A stretch of 64,000 nucleotides of DNA, taken from an uncultured Propionivibrio sp. Its GTDB lineage: Bacteria; Pseudomonadota; Gammaproteobacteria; Burkholderiales; Rhodocyclaceae. The notes beneath the pieces are model-generated. The model ran no database searches. It was not told the DNA's origin and saw nothing but the letters and a program-made list of their open reading frames with translations. Location of the stretch: positions 1 to 64,000 of the forward strand of contig NZ_OY762655.1 of the NCBI RefSeq assembly GCF_963666255.1. The letters are read 5' to 3'. The translations under genes were made by a program, and so were the position numbers. Of the stretch, positions 57,000 through 64,000 are shown one piece after another (the stretch's first letter is position 1; every line of letters starts with the position of its first letter).

Positions 57000-59147
57000 A
57001 TGTTCAATATCGCCAAGAAGACGTTCACCTACGGGGCGCATCAGGTGACGCTTGAAACCGGTGAAATCGCCCGGCAGTCCGGCGCGGCTGTCATGGTGTC
57101 GATGGGCGACACCGTCGTTCTGGTGAGCGTGGTCGGCGCCAAGTCGGTCAAGCCCGGTCAGGACTTCTTCCCGCTGACCGTCGATTACATCGAGAAGACC
57201 TATGCCGCCGGCCGCATTCCCGGCGGTTTCTTCAAGCGCGAAGGCCGTCCGTCCGAGAAGGAGACGCTGACCTCGCGTCTGATCGACCGTCCGCTGCGTC
57301 CGCTGTTCCCGGACGGTTTCTACAACGAAGTGCAGGTCGTTGCGATGGTGGTTTCGCTCGACCCCGAGATCGATCCGGACATCCCGGCGATGATCGGCGC
57401 CTCGGCGGCGCTGGCCGTTTCCGGCATCCCGTTCAACGGCCCGATCGGCGCCGCGCGCGTCGGTTACGTTGACGGCCAGTACGTGGTCAACCCGACCCGC
57501 ACGCAACTGCAGACCAGCAGCCGCCTTGACCTCGTCGTCGCCGGTACGCAGGCAGCGGTGCTGATGGTCGAATCGGAAGCCGACATCCTGCCCGAAGACG
57601 TGATGCTGGGCGCCGTGGTCTTCGGCCATGAGCAACTGCAGACCGTCATCAACGCCATCAACGAATTCGTCGATGAAGCCGGCAAGCCCGAGTGGGACTG
57701 GGCGCCTGCCGCCAAGAACGAGGAACTCGTGGCCAAGCTCTCCGCGCTCGTCGAAAGCGAGCTGCAGGATGCTTATCGCATCACCAGCAAGCAACAGCGT
57801 ACGCACCGCGTCAATGAAATCGCTGCCAAGGCCGTCGAAACGCTGACCGCCGGCGAAGGCGCGCCGGATTCGACGACGATCGGCAACCTCTTCTTCGATC
57901 TCGAGTCGCGTATCGTCCGTGGCCGCATCCTGGCCGGCGAACCCCGTATCGACGGTCGCGACACGCGCACCGTTCGTCCGATCGCCATCCGTACCGGCGT
58001 GCTGCCGCGTACGCACGGTTCGGCGTTGTTTACGCGTGGCGAAACCCAGGCGCTGGTCGTGGCCACGCTGGGCACCGGTCGCGACGAGCAGATCATCGAT
58101 TCGCTGGCTGGCGAGTCGCGCGATCGCTTCATGCTGCACTACAACTTCCCGCCGTATGCCACTGGCGAATGCGGCCGCGTCGGTTCGCCGAAGCGTCGTG
58201 AAATCGGTCACGGCCGTCTGGCCAAGCGTGCGATGATCGCGGTGCTGCCGAAGGCGGAAGACTTCTCCTACACGATGCGCGTCGTCTCGGAAATCACCGA
58301 GTCGAACGGTTCGAGCTCGATGGCGTCGGTCTGCGGTTCGACGCTGGCGCTGATGGATGCCGGCGTGCCGCTGAAGGCGCATGTCGCCGGTATCGCCATG
58401 GGCCTGATCAAGGAAGGCAACCGCTTCGCCGTGCTGACCGACATCCTCGGTGATGAAGATCACCTGGGCGACATGGACTTCAAGGTGGCCGGTACCGACA
58501 CGGGTGTGACGGCGCTGCAGATGGACATCAAGATCCAGGGCATCACCAAGGAAATCATGCAGGTGGCGCTGGCGCAAGCCAAGGAAGCCCGCATGCACAT
58601 CCTCGCGCAGATGCAGGGTGCCGTTGCCGCGCCGCGTCAGGACGTGTCGAACTACGCGCCGCGTCTCTACACGATGAAGATCAATCCGGAGAAGATCCGC
58701 GACGTCATCGGCAAGGGCGGTGCGGTCATCCGCGCGATCACCGAGGAAACCGGCACGACGATCGACATCAAGGAAGACGGCACGATCACCATCGCGTCGG
58801 TTAACGCTGATGCTGCGAACGCTGCCAGGGCCCGCATCGAGGCGATCACCGCTGACGTCGAAGTCGGCAAGGTCTACGAAGGCACCGTGCTCAAGCTGCT
58901 GGATTTCGGCGCCATCGTCAGCATCCTGCCGGGTCGCGACGGTCTGCTGCACATTTCGCAGATCGCCAACGAGCGCGTCAATGCCGTGTCCGACTACCTC
59001 AAGGAAGGCCAGAAAGTGCGCGTCAAAGTGCTTGAAGCCGATGAGAAGGGTCGTGTCCGTCTGTCGATGAAGGCGGTGACGGTTGAAGAGGGTGGCATGG
59101 CGCCGGCTCCGGCTCCGGTGGCTGAAACGCCTGCCGCGCCGCAGTAA
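57000..59147 (+). CDS. pnp: Polyribonucleotide nucleotidyltransferase (PNPase)
   Basis: PNPase degrades RNA 3'-5' with phosphate and is part of the degradosome. It is 715 residues long. Two RNase PH domains are visible ([20 protein letters not shown] in the first; [20 protein letters not shown] and [19 protein letters not shown], with the catalytic acidic residues, in the second), then a KH domain ([20 protein letters not shown]) and an S1 domain ([20 protein letters not shown]). The ATG at 57000 follows GAGAGG. Confidence 0.97.
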   Translation: MFNIAKKTFTYGAHQVTLETGEIARQSGAAVMVSMGDTVVLVSVVGAKSVKPGQDFFPLTVDYIEKTYAAGRIPGGFFKREGRPSEKETLTSRLIDRPLRPLFPDGFYNEVQVVAMVVSLDPEIDPDIPAMIGASAALAVSGIPFNGPIGAARVGYVDGQYVVNPTRTQLQTSSRLDLVVAGTQAAVLMVESEADILPEDVMLGAVVFGHEQLQTVINAINEFVDEAGKPEWDWAPAAKNEELVAKLSALVESELQDAYRITSKQQRTHRVNEIAAKAVETLTAGEGAPDSTTIGNLFFDLESRIVRGRILAGEPRIDGRDTRTVRPIAIRTGVLPRTHGSALFTRGETQALVVATLGTGRDEQIIDSLAGESRDRFMLHYNFPPYATGECGRVGSPKRREIGHGRLAKRAMIAVLPKAEDFSYTMRVVSEITESNGSSSMASVCGSTLALMDAGVPLKAHVAGIAMGLIKEGNRFAVLTDILGDEDHLGDMDFKVAGTDTGVTALQMDIKIQGITKEIMQVALAQAKEARMHILAQMQGAVAAPRQDVSNYAPRLYTMKINPEKIRDVIGKGGAVIRAITEETGTTIDIKEDGTITIASVNADAANAARARIEAITADVEVGKVYEGTVLKLLDFGAIVSILPGRDGLLHISQIANERVNAVSDYLKEGQKVRVKVLEADEKGRVRLSMKAVTVEEGGMAPAPAPVAETPAAPQ

Positions 59148-59160
59148 GCATCAGGCAATG

Positions 59161-59190
59161 AAAAAGGACGCCATGCGGCGTCCTTTTTTT
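59161..59190 (+). terminator. Rho-independent terminator of pnp
   Basis: The stem GGACGCC / GGCGTCC (extended by A-T pairs) with an ATGC loop is followed by a run of eight T. It closes the rpsO-pnp unit. Confidence 0.92.
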
Positions 59191-59251
59191 TGCTCGGATG
59201 CTGTGCTCGACGGGCTGTGTTGGCGGAGCGTTCCCCTCGCTCCGCGCGATA

Positions 59252-59689
59252 TTACTTGGCGACCTGCTTTTCGCGGACTTCCTCGAGCGTCTTGCAATCG
59301 ATGCAGAGCGAGGCTGTCGGACGCGCTTCGAGGCGCTTGATGCCGATCTCGACGCCGCAGCTGCTGCAGTAGCCATAATCGCCGCTGTCGATCGTCCCGA
59401 TCGTTTCCTCGATTTTCTTGATCAGCTTGCGTTCGCGATCCCGGTTGCGGAGTTCGATGGCGATGTCGGTTTCCTGGCTGGCGCGGTCGTTCGGGTCGGC
59501 AAAGACCGTCGCTTCGTCCTGCATCGTATGGACCGTACGCTCGATGTCGTTCATCAGTTCCGTCTTGAGCGCTTCAAGGATGGTGCGGAAATGAGCCAGT
59601 TGCCGAGTGCTCATGTATTCCTCGCCCTTCTTCGGAACGTAGGGAGCAAATTGTTTATGGAGCATATCTTCAGGCATGTCTGAGACCAT
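59252..59689 (-). CDS. dksA: RNA polymerase-binding transcription factor DksA
   Basis: DksA inserts a coiled coil into the RNA polymerase secondary channel and, with ppGpp, adjusts rRNA and amino-acid promoters. It is 145 residues long. The coiled-coil tip has DPNDRASQ (the DxxDxA motif), and the zinc finger has [20 protein letters not shown] and CIDC. The end [11 protein letters not shown] is also conserved. A second ATG at 59677 is an alternative start. It is convergent with pnp. Confidence 0.93.
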   Translation of the reverse strand: MVSDMPEDMLHKQFAPYVPKKGEEYMSTRQLAHFRTILEALKTELMNDIERTVHTMQDEATVFADPNDRASQETDIAIELRNRDRERKLIKKIEETIGTIDSGDYGYCSSCGVEIGIKRLEARPTASLCIDCKTLEEVREKQVAK

Positions 59690-59862
59690 CCTCTATTTTT
59701 TGCAAAAAGGCGACTTAATATCAGAATTTTCCGAGTGCTGCAAGCGCCATTATTTTTTACGCACCCGTGTGTCAAGAATAGTCTTTGGCGCCGATTCTGT
59801 CTTCAACTATTTCCTACTTTCCGGGCTTGGTGTTGCGCAATACTCTTTTGGTGAAATGACGA

Positions 59863-59891
59863 TTGACCTGATCGGTCAGTCTCTGTAGAAT
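59863..59891 (+). promoter_or_regulatory. Promoter of the tRNA cluster
   Basis: TTGACC (59863-59868), a 17-base spacer and TAGAAT (59886-59891), ending 11 bases before tRNA-Pro. The small dyad TGACC/GGTCA lies at its -35 end. Confidence 0.72.
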
Positions 59892-59902
59892 GCGCGCTTC
59901 TT

Positions 59903-59979
59903 CGGGGCGTAGCGCAGCCTGGTAGCGCATCTGCTTTGGGAGCAGAGGGTCGTGAGTTCGAATCCCACCGCCCCGACCA
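59903..59979 (+). tRNA. tRNA-Pro (anticodon TGG)
   Basis: A 77-base tRNA with acceptor arms CGGGGCG / CGCCCCG, anticodon stem TCTGC / GCAGA around the loop TTTGGGA (anticodon TGG), T-loop GTTCGAATC and an encoded CCA. Confidence 0.96.
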
Positions 59980-60036
59980 GAATTAAGCAGTAAAGCGTTG
60001 CCAGCAGGAAGCGAAACTCCGAGAGATGCGTGCCTC

Positions 60037-60113
60037 GCGCCCGTAGCTCAACCGGATAGAGCACCGGCCTTCTAAGCCGGGGGTTGTGAGTTCGAGTCTC
60101 GCCGGGCGCGCCA
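60037..60113 (+). tRNA. tRNA-Arg (anticodon TCT)
   Basis: A 77-base tRNA with acceptor arms GCGCCCG / CGGGCGC, anticodon stem CCGGC / GCCGG around the loop CTTCTAA (anticodon TCT), T-loop GTTCGAGTC and an encoded CCA. It reads AGA/AGG codons, rare in this GC-rich genome. Confidence 0.96.
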
Positions 60114-60120
60114 GAACAAT

Positions 60121-60197
60121 GGCGGTGTTAGCTCAGTTGGTAGAGCATCGGATTGTGATTCCGAGGGTCACCGGTTCAAGCCCGGTACATCGCCCCA
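60121..60197 (+). tRNA. tRNA-His (anticodon GTG)
   Basis: The tRNA begins with the extra G(-1) that marks histidine tRNAs, pairing with C73. Acceptor arms are GCGGTGT / ACATCGC, anticodon stem TCGGA / TCCGA around the loop TTGTGAT (anticodon GTG), T-loop GTTCAAGCC and an encoded CCA. It is the last tRNA before the island. Confidence 0.96.
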
Positions 60198-60209
60198 GAC
60201 AACAAAGAG

Positions 60210-60233
60210 AAAGCCTTGATTACTCAGGGCTTT
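60210..60233 (+). terminator. Terminator of the tRNA cluster
   Basis: The stem AAAGCCTTGA / TCAGGGCTTT (one G-U pair) followed by a T-run, 13 bases after tRNA-His. Confidence 0.85.
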
Positions 60234-60239
60234 TTTCTT

Positions 60240-61336
60240 TTCTGCATTCAGTGACTCAACCCCGGTTTGTCCCCCGTTTTGGGTTTCAGGGTGACACTAG
60301 GGTGACAGCAAGGCGACCGCTGCCGACTGCCAAGTTACCACAAATGCATACCGGAAAACATTCCGTTTCCTTGAGCCAGTAACGCAGTCTGCATTAGAAG
60401 CCCATGGAGTGCCTTTGGGGCTTCCGGATGACCTAGGGTGTCACCTCGTTCTTAATCGTCGCCTGTGCGGCTCAGGAAGGCCTTTACTGGTCGACCATGG
60501 ATGCTGGGACTGGCTGTGTGGCCACCAAAAGAAAACCCCCGTGTCATGGCGTGGCCGGAGCAGCGGGGGCAAATGGGGGTGCTTACTTTGACGTAAGCGA
60601 CTCGGAGTATAGGCCAACCAAGCTGGAATGCAATGGGCGGGTCGCTGGTGTCCGCCGATGAGTACGAAAAATATAGATCACCTCCCCACAAAGCCACGCG
60701 CAAAGACAGCGCCAATGTGGTGGCGAAGCCCATGAGACCGCTTTACACACAAGCCTCAGCGAGGCTTCTGCTGGCCCTCTGGCAACGACATCAGCAGGGT
60801 GGCCTATGGTCTCCTCCTGACGCTTCCACAGTAGCGGAGAGACCATGTGGCGATCAGCAACAACCAGCAAGGACTTTGCTATAGGTGGTCCCTCTATCTT
60901 GTGGCTACCTGGCGGGGTGCATACATCCATGGCTATCCTCCTACTTGGAGACAATGCTCGTGGCATCCATAGAGGCACCAGGGCTTGTCTTGCTGGGGAT
61001 GATGTCAGGGGGTATGTGCCTCGATGGTGCCAAGGTGGCTTGTCATGGAGACCAAGACTCACACCACATTGATAAGACATCCTGCTGGGGTGTGGTATCG
61101 AGGGAGCAACGAGGCCAGCACTACTGATCAACTGAAGAGACACTGACAGCTATCGATGGTCTTCAGGTGACCAGTAGTGACTACTACTTAGCTCAGCCAC
61201 ATCACAGACAACAACACAGGGAGGTCTTTATCTTGTTGGTCTTGTATTGTGTTGTATATCTTGTCTTCTCTTGTGGCATACCCCGGCACTACCACGGTAC
61301 TGCCACGGCACACACCACCCCTAGCAACCACGGGGC
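60240..61336. other. About 1.1 kb without a convincing gene
   Basis: Open frames of up to 186 codons exist on both strands, but none has a good start site, family motif or amino-acid composition of a real protein. A GC hairpin (CCCCCGTG to CGGGGG at 60534-60574) and the hairpin GAAGCCC / GGGGCTTC (60391-60424) are visible. The stretch 61140-61330 is AT- and GT-rich. It could be untranslated phage DNA, decayed genes or an RNA gene. Confidence 0.55.
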
Positions 61337-61705
61337 TTAGAAGTCATCGTCTGTACTTTCGTCTTTTGGCTCTGGTTTTCTATGACGACTTTGAGCGCGT
61401 TCTCTTTGTTGCTGTGAGAACTTTTGCACTTCAGCGAGGCAAGCATCCAAACGCTCGTGGCGACCGTCTTCAAAGAAGGTGCCTAGGATGTCCTCAAGAG
61501 CCTCGCGATCTCTCTGTGTACGGACGCAAAGCTGCCGCTTCAAGACATCGTGGGCAGGTAATACACATCCTGCTTCCCAGTACAAACACATCGCCTTGAT
61601 GTACAGCCCCACGGCCGCTGCCGAGAGGCCCATCGTTTCAGCGATAAACTGCCCCGCATCCAGCTTGAAGTACGGGACTGTGGTGGTCCTCGGTTGCCTA
61701 GCCAT
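61337..61705 (-). CDS. DUF1376 family phage protein
   Basis: A 122-residue protein of the DUF1376 (YdaU-like) family, found in prophages beside replication genes. VPYFKLDAGQFIAETMGLSA and AVGLYIKAMCLYWEAGCVLP at residues 10-50 match the family pattern (PxF...D...GLS...GxY..L...W....LP). The C-terminus is Lys/Arg/Glu-rich. The ATG at 61705 has GGGAGG six bases upstream and overlaps the previous gene's stop by eight bases. Function unknown. Confidence 0.75.
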   Translation of the reverse strand: MARQPRTTTVPYFKLDAGQFIAETMGLSAAAVGLYIKAMCLYWEAGCVLPAHDVLKRQLCVRTQRDREALEDILGTFFEDGRHERLDACLAEVQKFSQQQRERAQSRHRKPEPKDESTDDDF

Positions 61706-61889
61706 GGCGGACCTCCCCATGCTCCGCGATCATCTGTTTATGTTGGTCAAGGATCACCGCAAGACTCTGGCTGTTGTTGAGGAAGACGCCGTGGCGCTTC
61801 TCGTAGTCCCGCTGGAAGTCCTTGAGGTAGTCGAATGTCGAGACCGGTAGCGCGAAGCTCCGGAAGACTGCTTTTTCATGCTGCATCAT
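61698..61889 (-). CDS. Small phage-type protein, 63 residues
   Basis: I do not recognise this small protein (MMQHEKAVFRSFALPVSTFD, then YLKDFQRDYEKRHGVFLNNS). The pattern of short strand plus two helices recalls ribbon-helix-helix DNA-binding proteins, but that is only a guess. A strong GAAGGAAG lies eight bases before the tandem ATG, so the start is well supported. It overlaps the DUF1376 gene, so both are in one operon. Confidence 0.6.
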   Translation of the reverse strand: MMQHEKAVFRSFALPVSTFDYLKDFQRDYEKRHGVFLNNSQSLAVILDQHKQMIAEHGEVRHG

Positions 61890-62012
61890 TGTTGCTGCTT
61901 CCTTCTTCAGATTGGTTAAGCCCAACGGGAGCGAACCACGCTGGGCGGGAAGACAAGGGGGCGCTTCAGGTCTCATCGAGTGCATCGATTGGCGGAGAAT
62001 CGTCGCTCTGTC

Positions 62013-62486
62013 CTAAAGGTGGCACTCCTGTGGATGCTGGTCGTACCAAGGGCTGCAGCGGAATGACAATGTGCTGAAATCAAGGCGTTGCTGTGCCAAC
62101 TGATCGCGCTCCATGGTGATCCTCTCGACCTTCTTCTGAAGTATCGAGACAGCCTTGAGGACCAGCTCGTCTTCGCCCAGCTCCCCGGTGGCGACCTTCT
62201 CCTCGCCCATGATGTAGGCACCGTCCTTGCGGATCGCTGGGAGGACCACCTTGGTGACCCAGTCTTGGAAGGGCTTGGCGCCCGGCTTGTCACTACGCAT
62301 GATCAGCTTGTAGAGGCCCGACTCGGAGATAAGCGTTGCTGTTGGTGCTTGGCGGTCAAACAGGCTGAGGTAATCTCTCATGCTGGAAATACGAGAGTCG
62401 CAGCCGATGACCTCGACCTCCGACTTGTCCAGCTTCTTGGTGTGCTGGGAGGCATACCCAAGGAGGCCGATGGCGAGGGTCATCAT
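62013..62486 (-). CDS. BRO-N domain protein (phage antirepressor-like)
   Basis: A 157-residue protein with a BRO-N domain: LISESGLYKLIMRSDKPGAK and FQDWVTKVVLPAIRKDGAYI (about residues 50-90) are the family hallmark. A coiled coil (LVLKAVSILQKKVERITMER) follows. Such proteins bind DNA and often act as phage antirepressors. The ATG at 62486 overlaps the KilA-N stop (ATGA), so translation is coupled; a longer start at 62507 has no ribosome-binding site. Confidence 0.72.
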   Translation of the reverse strand: MMTLAIGLLGYASQHTKKLDKSEVEVIGCDSRISSMRDYLSLFDRQAPTATLISESGLYKLIMRSDKPGAKPFQDWVTKVVLPAIRKDGAYIMGEEKVATGELGEDELVLKAVSILQKKVERITMERDQLAQQRLDFSTLSFRCSPWYDQHPQECHL

Positions 62487-62911
62487 CTGGGCCACGAGAG
62501 CGGCCATTTGCTGAACACGGGGGCTGCGCTGGCTTGGACCGTGGCGGACACTTCGGGCTTGGTGATCGTCAGCTCAGCGTTGCCTCGAAGGATGTCCTCG
62601 ATGATCGAGTCGCACCACACCTCGAAGTCAGTGTCCAGCCAGCGAGCAAAGCGGATAGCCAGCTTGGGGTGCGCCCATGTGCCACCGCTGCGGCCACGCT
62701 TGGTCTCGATGTAGAGGTCCAGCACAGCTTGGCAACGGTCTTGCGGGAGCAAACTCATCGGAATCCCGCTGATTTTCCCTTCAAGTTTCGCCAGACTCTC
62801 GACGTACTGCCAAGTGTCCATGTTCTGCCAGAAGTGCTGTAGTTGCTTCCCAAAGTGGGCTGCTGCCTTGGTCATGTTGAAGTAGCCATCCTCGCGGAAG
62901 GTGAAGGCCAT
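62483..62911 (-). CDS. KilA-N domain protein
   Basis: A 142-residue KilA-N protein, a DNA-binding domain of large DNA viruses and phages. FREDGYFNMTKAAAHFGKQL, WQYVESLAKLEGKI and GRSGGTWAHPKLAIRFARWL (residues 5-110) are characteristic. The ATG at 62911 has no ribosome-binding site, and the same frame stays open upstream to about 63020 with ITRTYNG, which looks like the missing family N-terminus but has no ATG. The true start may be upstream, or a frameshift may have removed it. Confidence 0.78.
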   Translation of the reverse strand: MAFTFREDGYFNMTKAAAHFGKQLQHFWQNMDTWQYVESLAKLEGKISGIPMSLLPQDRCQAVLDLYIETKRGRSGGTWAHPKLAIRFARWLDTDFEVWCDSIIEDILRGNAELTITKPEVSATVQASAAPVFSKWPLSWPR

Positions 62912-63098
62912 GCCGTTGTACGTGCGGGTGATCAGTTGGGGCCGCTGCTGAGGAGCTGCGCTGGGTGGTTCCCTTCGAGGCCTGTGCTGGCCATGCTGTG
63001 GTCTCTGGGCGGGTGATCAATGGCCCAGCCCCAACAATGACAAAGCCCCAGTGACGGGGCCAAGGAGGTGCTGCTGGTGGAGACCGAGGAGGGCGGCA

Positions 63099-63662
63099 TC
63101 ACCTCCGGTTAAGGTACTGGTACAGGGTCTCCCGGCTGATCCCATACTCCTTGGCGAGTGCCGCCTTGTTGCTGCTGGGTAGCCCTGCCTTGGCTCTCAA
63201 CTCCTGCACCTGCGCCTCGCTCAGTGCCTTCTTCCGGCCCTTATAGATGCCCTTCGTCTTGGCGATGGCGATGCCCTCTCGTTGCCGCTCACGGATCAAT
63301 GACCGCTCGAACTCTGCTACTGCGCCAAGCATCGTCAGGAGGAGGTTAGCCATGGGCGAGTCTTCCCCGGTGAAGGTCAGCCCCTCCTTGTGGAATCGGA
63401 TAACGACACCCTTGGCTGTGAGTCCCTTGACGATGCTCCTGAGATCATCAACGTTACGCGCTAGGCGGTCCATTGAATGCACATGTAGGGTGTCCCCGGC
63501 CCGGAGGTGATCGATGGCTGCTTGAAGCTGTGGCCGTGCTGTGTCCTTGCCACTGGCTTTGTCTGTGTAGGTCCTATCGAGGGCCAGCCCCTCTAACTGC
63601 CTCTCGGTGCTTTGGTCCAGTGTCGATACTCGGGTGTAACCAATGTTCTGTCCTGTGGTCAT
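63099..63662 (-). CDS. Serine recombinase (resolvase/invertase family)
   Basis: A 187-residue site-specific recombinase of the small serine type. The catalytic Ser is in GYTRVSTLDQST (about residues 8-19). The conserved LHVHSMDRLARNVDDLRSIV and the helix E region with EFERSLIRERQREGIA follow, and a C-terminal helix-turn-helix (NKAALAKEYGISRETLYQYL) binds the site. GGAG lies seven bases before the ATG. It may invert or resolve DNA within the island; the target is not seen. Confidence 0.92.
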   Translation of the reverse strand: MTTGQNIGYTRVSTLDQSTERQLEGLALDRTYTDKASGKDTARPQLQAAIDHLRAGDTLHVHSMDRLARNVDDLRSIVKGLTAKGVVIRFHKEGLTFTGEDSPMANLLLTMLGAVAEFERSLIRERQREGIAIAKTKGIYKGRKKALSEAQVQELRAKAGLPSSNKAALAKEYGISRETLYQYLNRR

Positions 63663-63968
63663 GCTGTCGCTCCGTGCTGAGTGTGTAAGGATAGACTCTA
63701 AGACCATTGAGGCGATGTGTCAAGAAATTAACAAACAAACCCTTTCCTGACGCATATCGAGGAGGCTCCTGACGTCCAGTTGTGGTATGCCCTAACTAGA
63801 CGGCGTGGTCTCGGCTGGGGGCTGGCTTCCATTTGTGCAGGTATTCCATGGACAACAAGTGCTGTCACATGTGGAATATCTATCTGATTACACTGACAAA
63901 TATCTGTTGTAAACAGTCCAATGGCATGTTAACCTCCGGTCCTTTCTCACATCGGCGGAGTCACAGCA
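63663..63968. promoter_or_regulatory. Divergent control region between the recombinase and the next gene
   Basis: On the minus strand TTGACA (63718-63723), a 17-base spacer and TAGAGT (63695-63700) form a good promoter for the recombinase. Further right, TTGTAA-17-TAACCT may drive the plus-strand gene. CCTGACG occurs twice (about 63748 and 63770) and ATATCT twice (about 63878 and 63902), which could be repressor sites. No gene is seen here. Confidence 0.55.
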
Positions 63969-64000
63969 ATGCAGATCAAGATCAACACGGCTACTCTCGA
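63969..64000 (+). CDS. Start of a gene running off the right edge
   Basis: An ATG at 63969 preceded by GGAG at nine bases opens a frame reading MQIKINTATL to the window end. It is divergent from the recombinase and belongs to the island. Too short to identify. Confidence 0.4.
   Translation, partial: MQIKINTATL

Larger units (their letters stand above)
60234..64000. mobile_element. Phage-like genomic island next to tRNA-His (left part)
   Basis: Right of the tRNA terminator the sequence is less GC-rich and carries phage-type genes: DUF1376 protein, BRO-N and KilA-N proteins and a serine recombinase. Known islands often use a tRNA 3' end as attachment site. No second copy of the tRNA-His end is in the window, and no tyrosine integrase is seen, so the exact borders are unknown. 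The island runs beyond the right edge. Confidence 0.6.

Noticed and set aside
56544-58952. Open frame of 802 codons on the minus strand
   Set aside because: Antisense shadow of rpsO and pnp.
60583-61143. Open frame of 186 codons in the island
   Set aside because: No ribosome-binding site, no motif, Pro/Ser/His/Cys-rich composition unlike a folded protein.

Overview
The window is GC-rich, densely coded chromosomal DNA. It reads like a betaproteobacterium, probably from the Rhodocyclales group. The order rimP-nusA-infB-rbfA-truB-rpsO-pnp, the tandem glycine riboswitch before gcvT, DksA, NnrS and a tetraheme flavocytochrome c support this. The lineage is inferred from gene content and is not proven.

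Layout. 1-6.8 kb: thiM-thiE (thiamine salvage), a ketopantoate-reductase-like gene, an AsmA/DUF748-like membrane protein, small proteins, a methyltransferase and the YlqF GTPase. 6.8-9.2 kb: SlyX, NnrS and a LysR regulator. 9.2-18.5 kb: two adjacent Fbp-type ABC importers on the minus strand (two binding proteins, two fused permeases, three ATPases), with a 142-bp inverted-repeat element between them. 18.6-28.6 kb: RlhA, an AbrB-type membrane protein, EttA, a periplasmic flavocytochrome c fumarate reductase, a diguanylate cyclase, a GcvR-like ACT protein and a thioredoxin-fold protein. 28.7-31.6 kb: an AT-richer three-gene cassette with a secreted caspase-like protein. 31.7-38.9 kb: a glycine/one-carbon block, gcvT-gcvH-gcvP under a tandem glycine riboswitch with a terminator, and glyA under a likely ZTP riboswitch. 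38.9-43.8 kb: methylmalonyl-CoA decarboxylase, an RND-type adaptor plus outer-membrane factor without an inner-membrane pump, and a DEDDh exonuclease. 44-50 kb: rnm (RNase AM), yciO, a site-2 protease, trpS, scpA, scpB and rluB. 50-59.7 kb: the transcription/translation superoperon, then dksA.

At 59.9-60.2 kb three tRNA genes (Pro-TGG, Arg-TCT, His-GTG) form one transcription unit. Beyond them the composition changes. 60.2-64 kb is a phage-like island with a DUF1376 protein, BRO-N and KilA-N proteins, a serine recombinase, about 1.1 kb without a convincing gene, and the start of a gene running off the right edge.

Main points for a second look: a single-base frameshift in nusA; the riboswitch-controlled glycine block; the caspase cassette; the inverted-repeat element between the ABC systems; a perfect palindrome upstream of slyX; the attenuator-like leader of rimP-nusA; and the island downstream of tRNA-His. 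All assignments come from reading motifs in the translated sequence; no database search was run.
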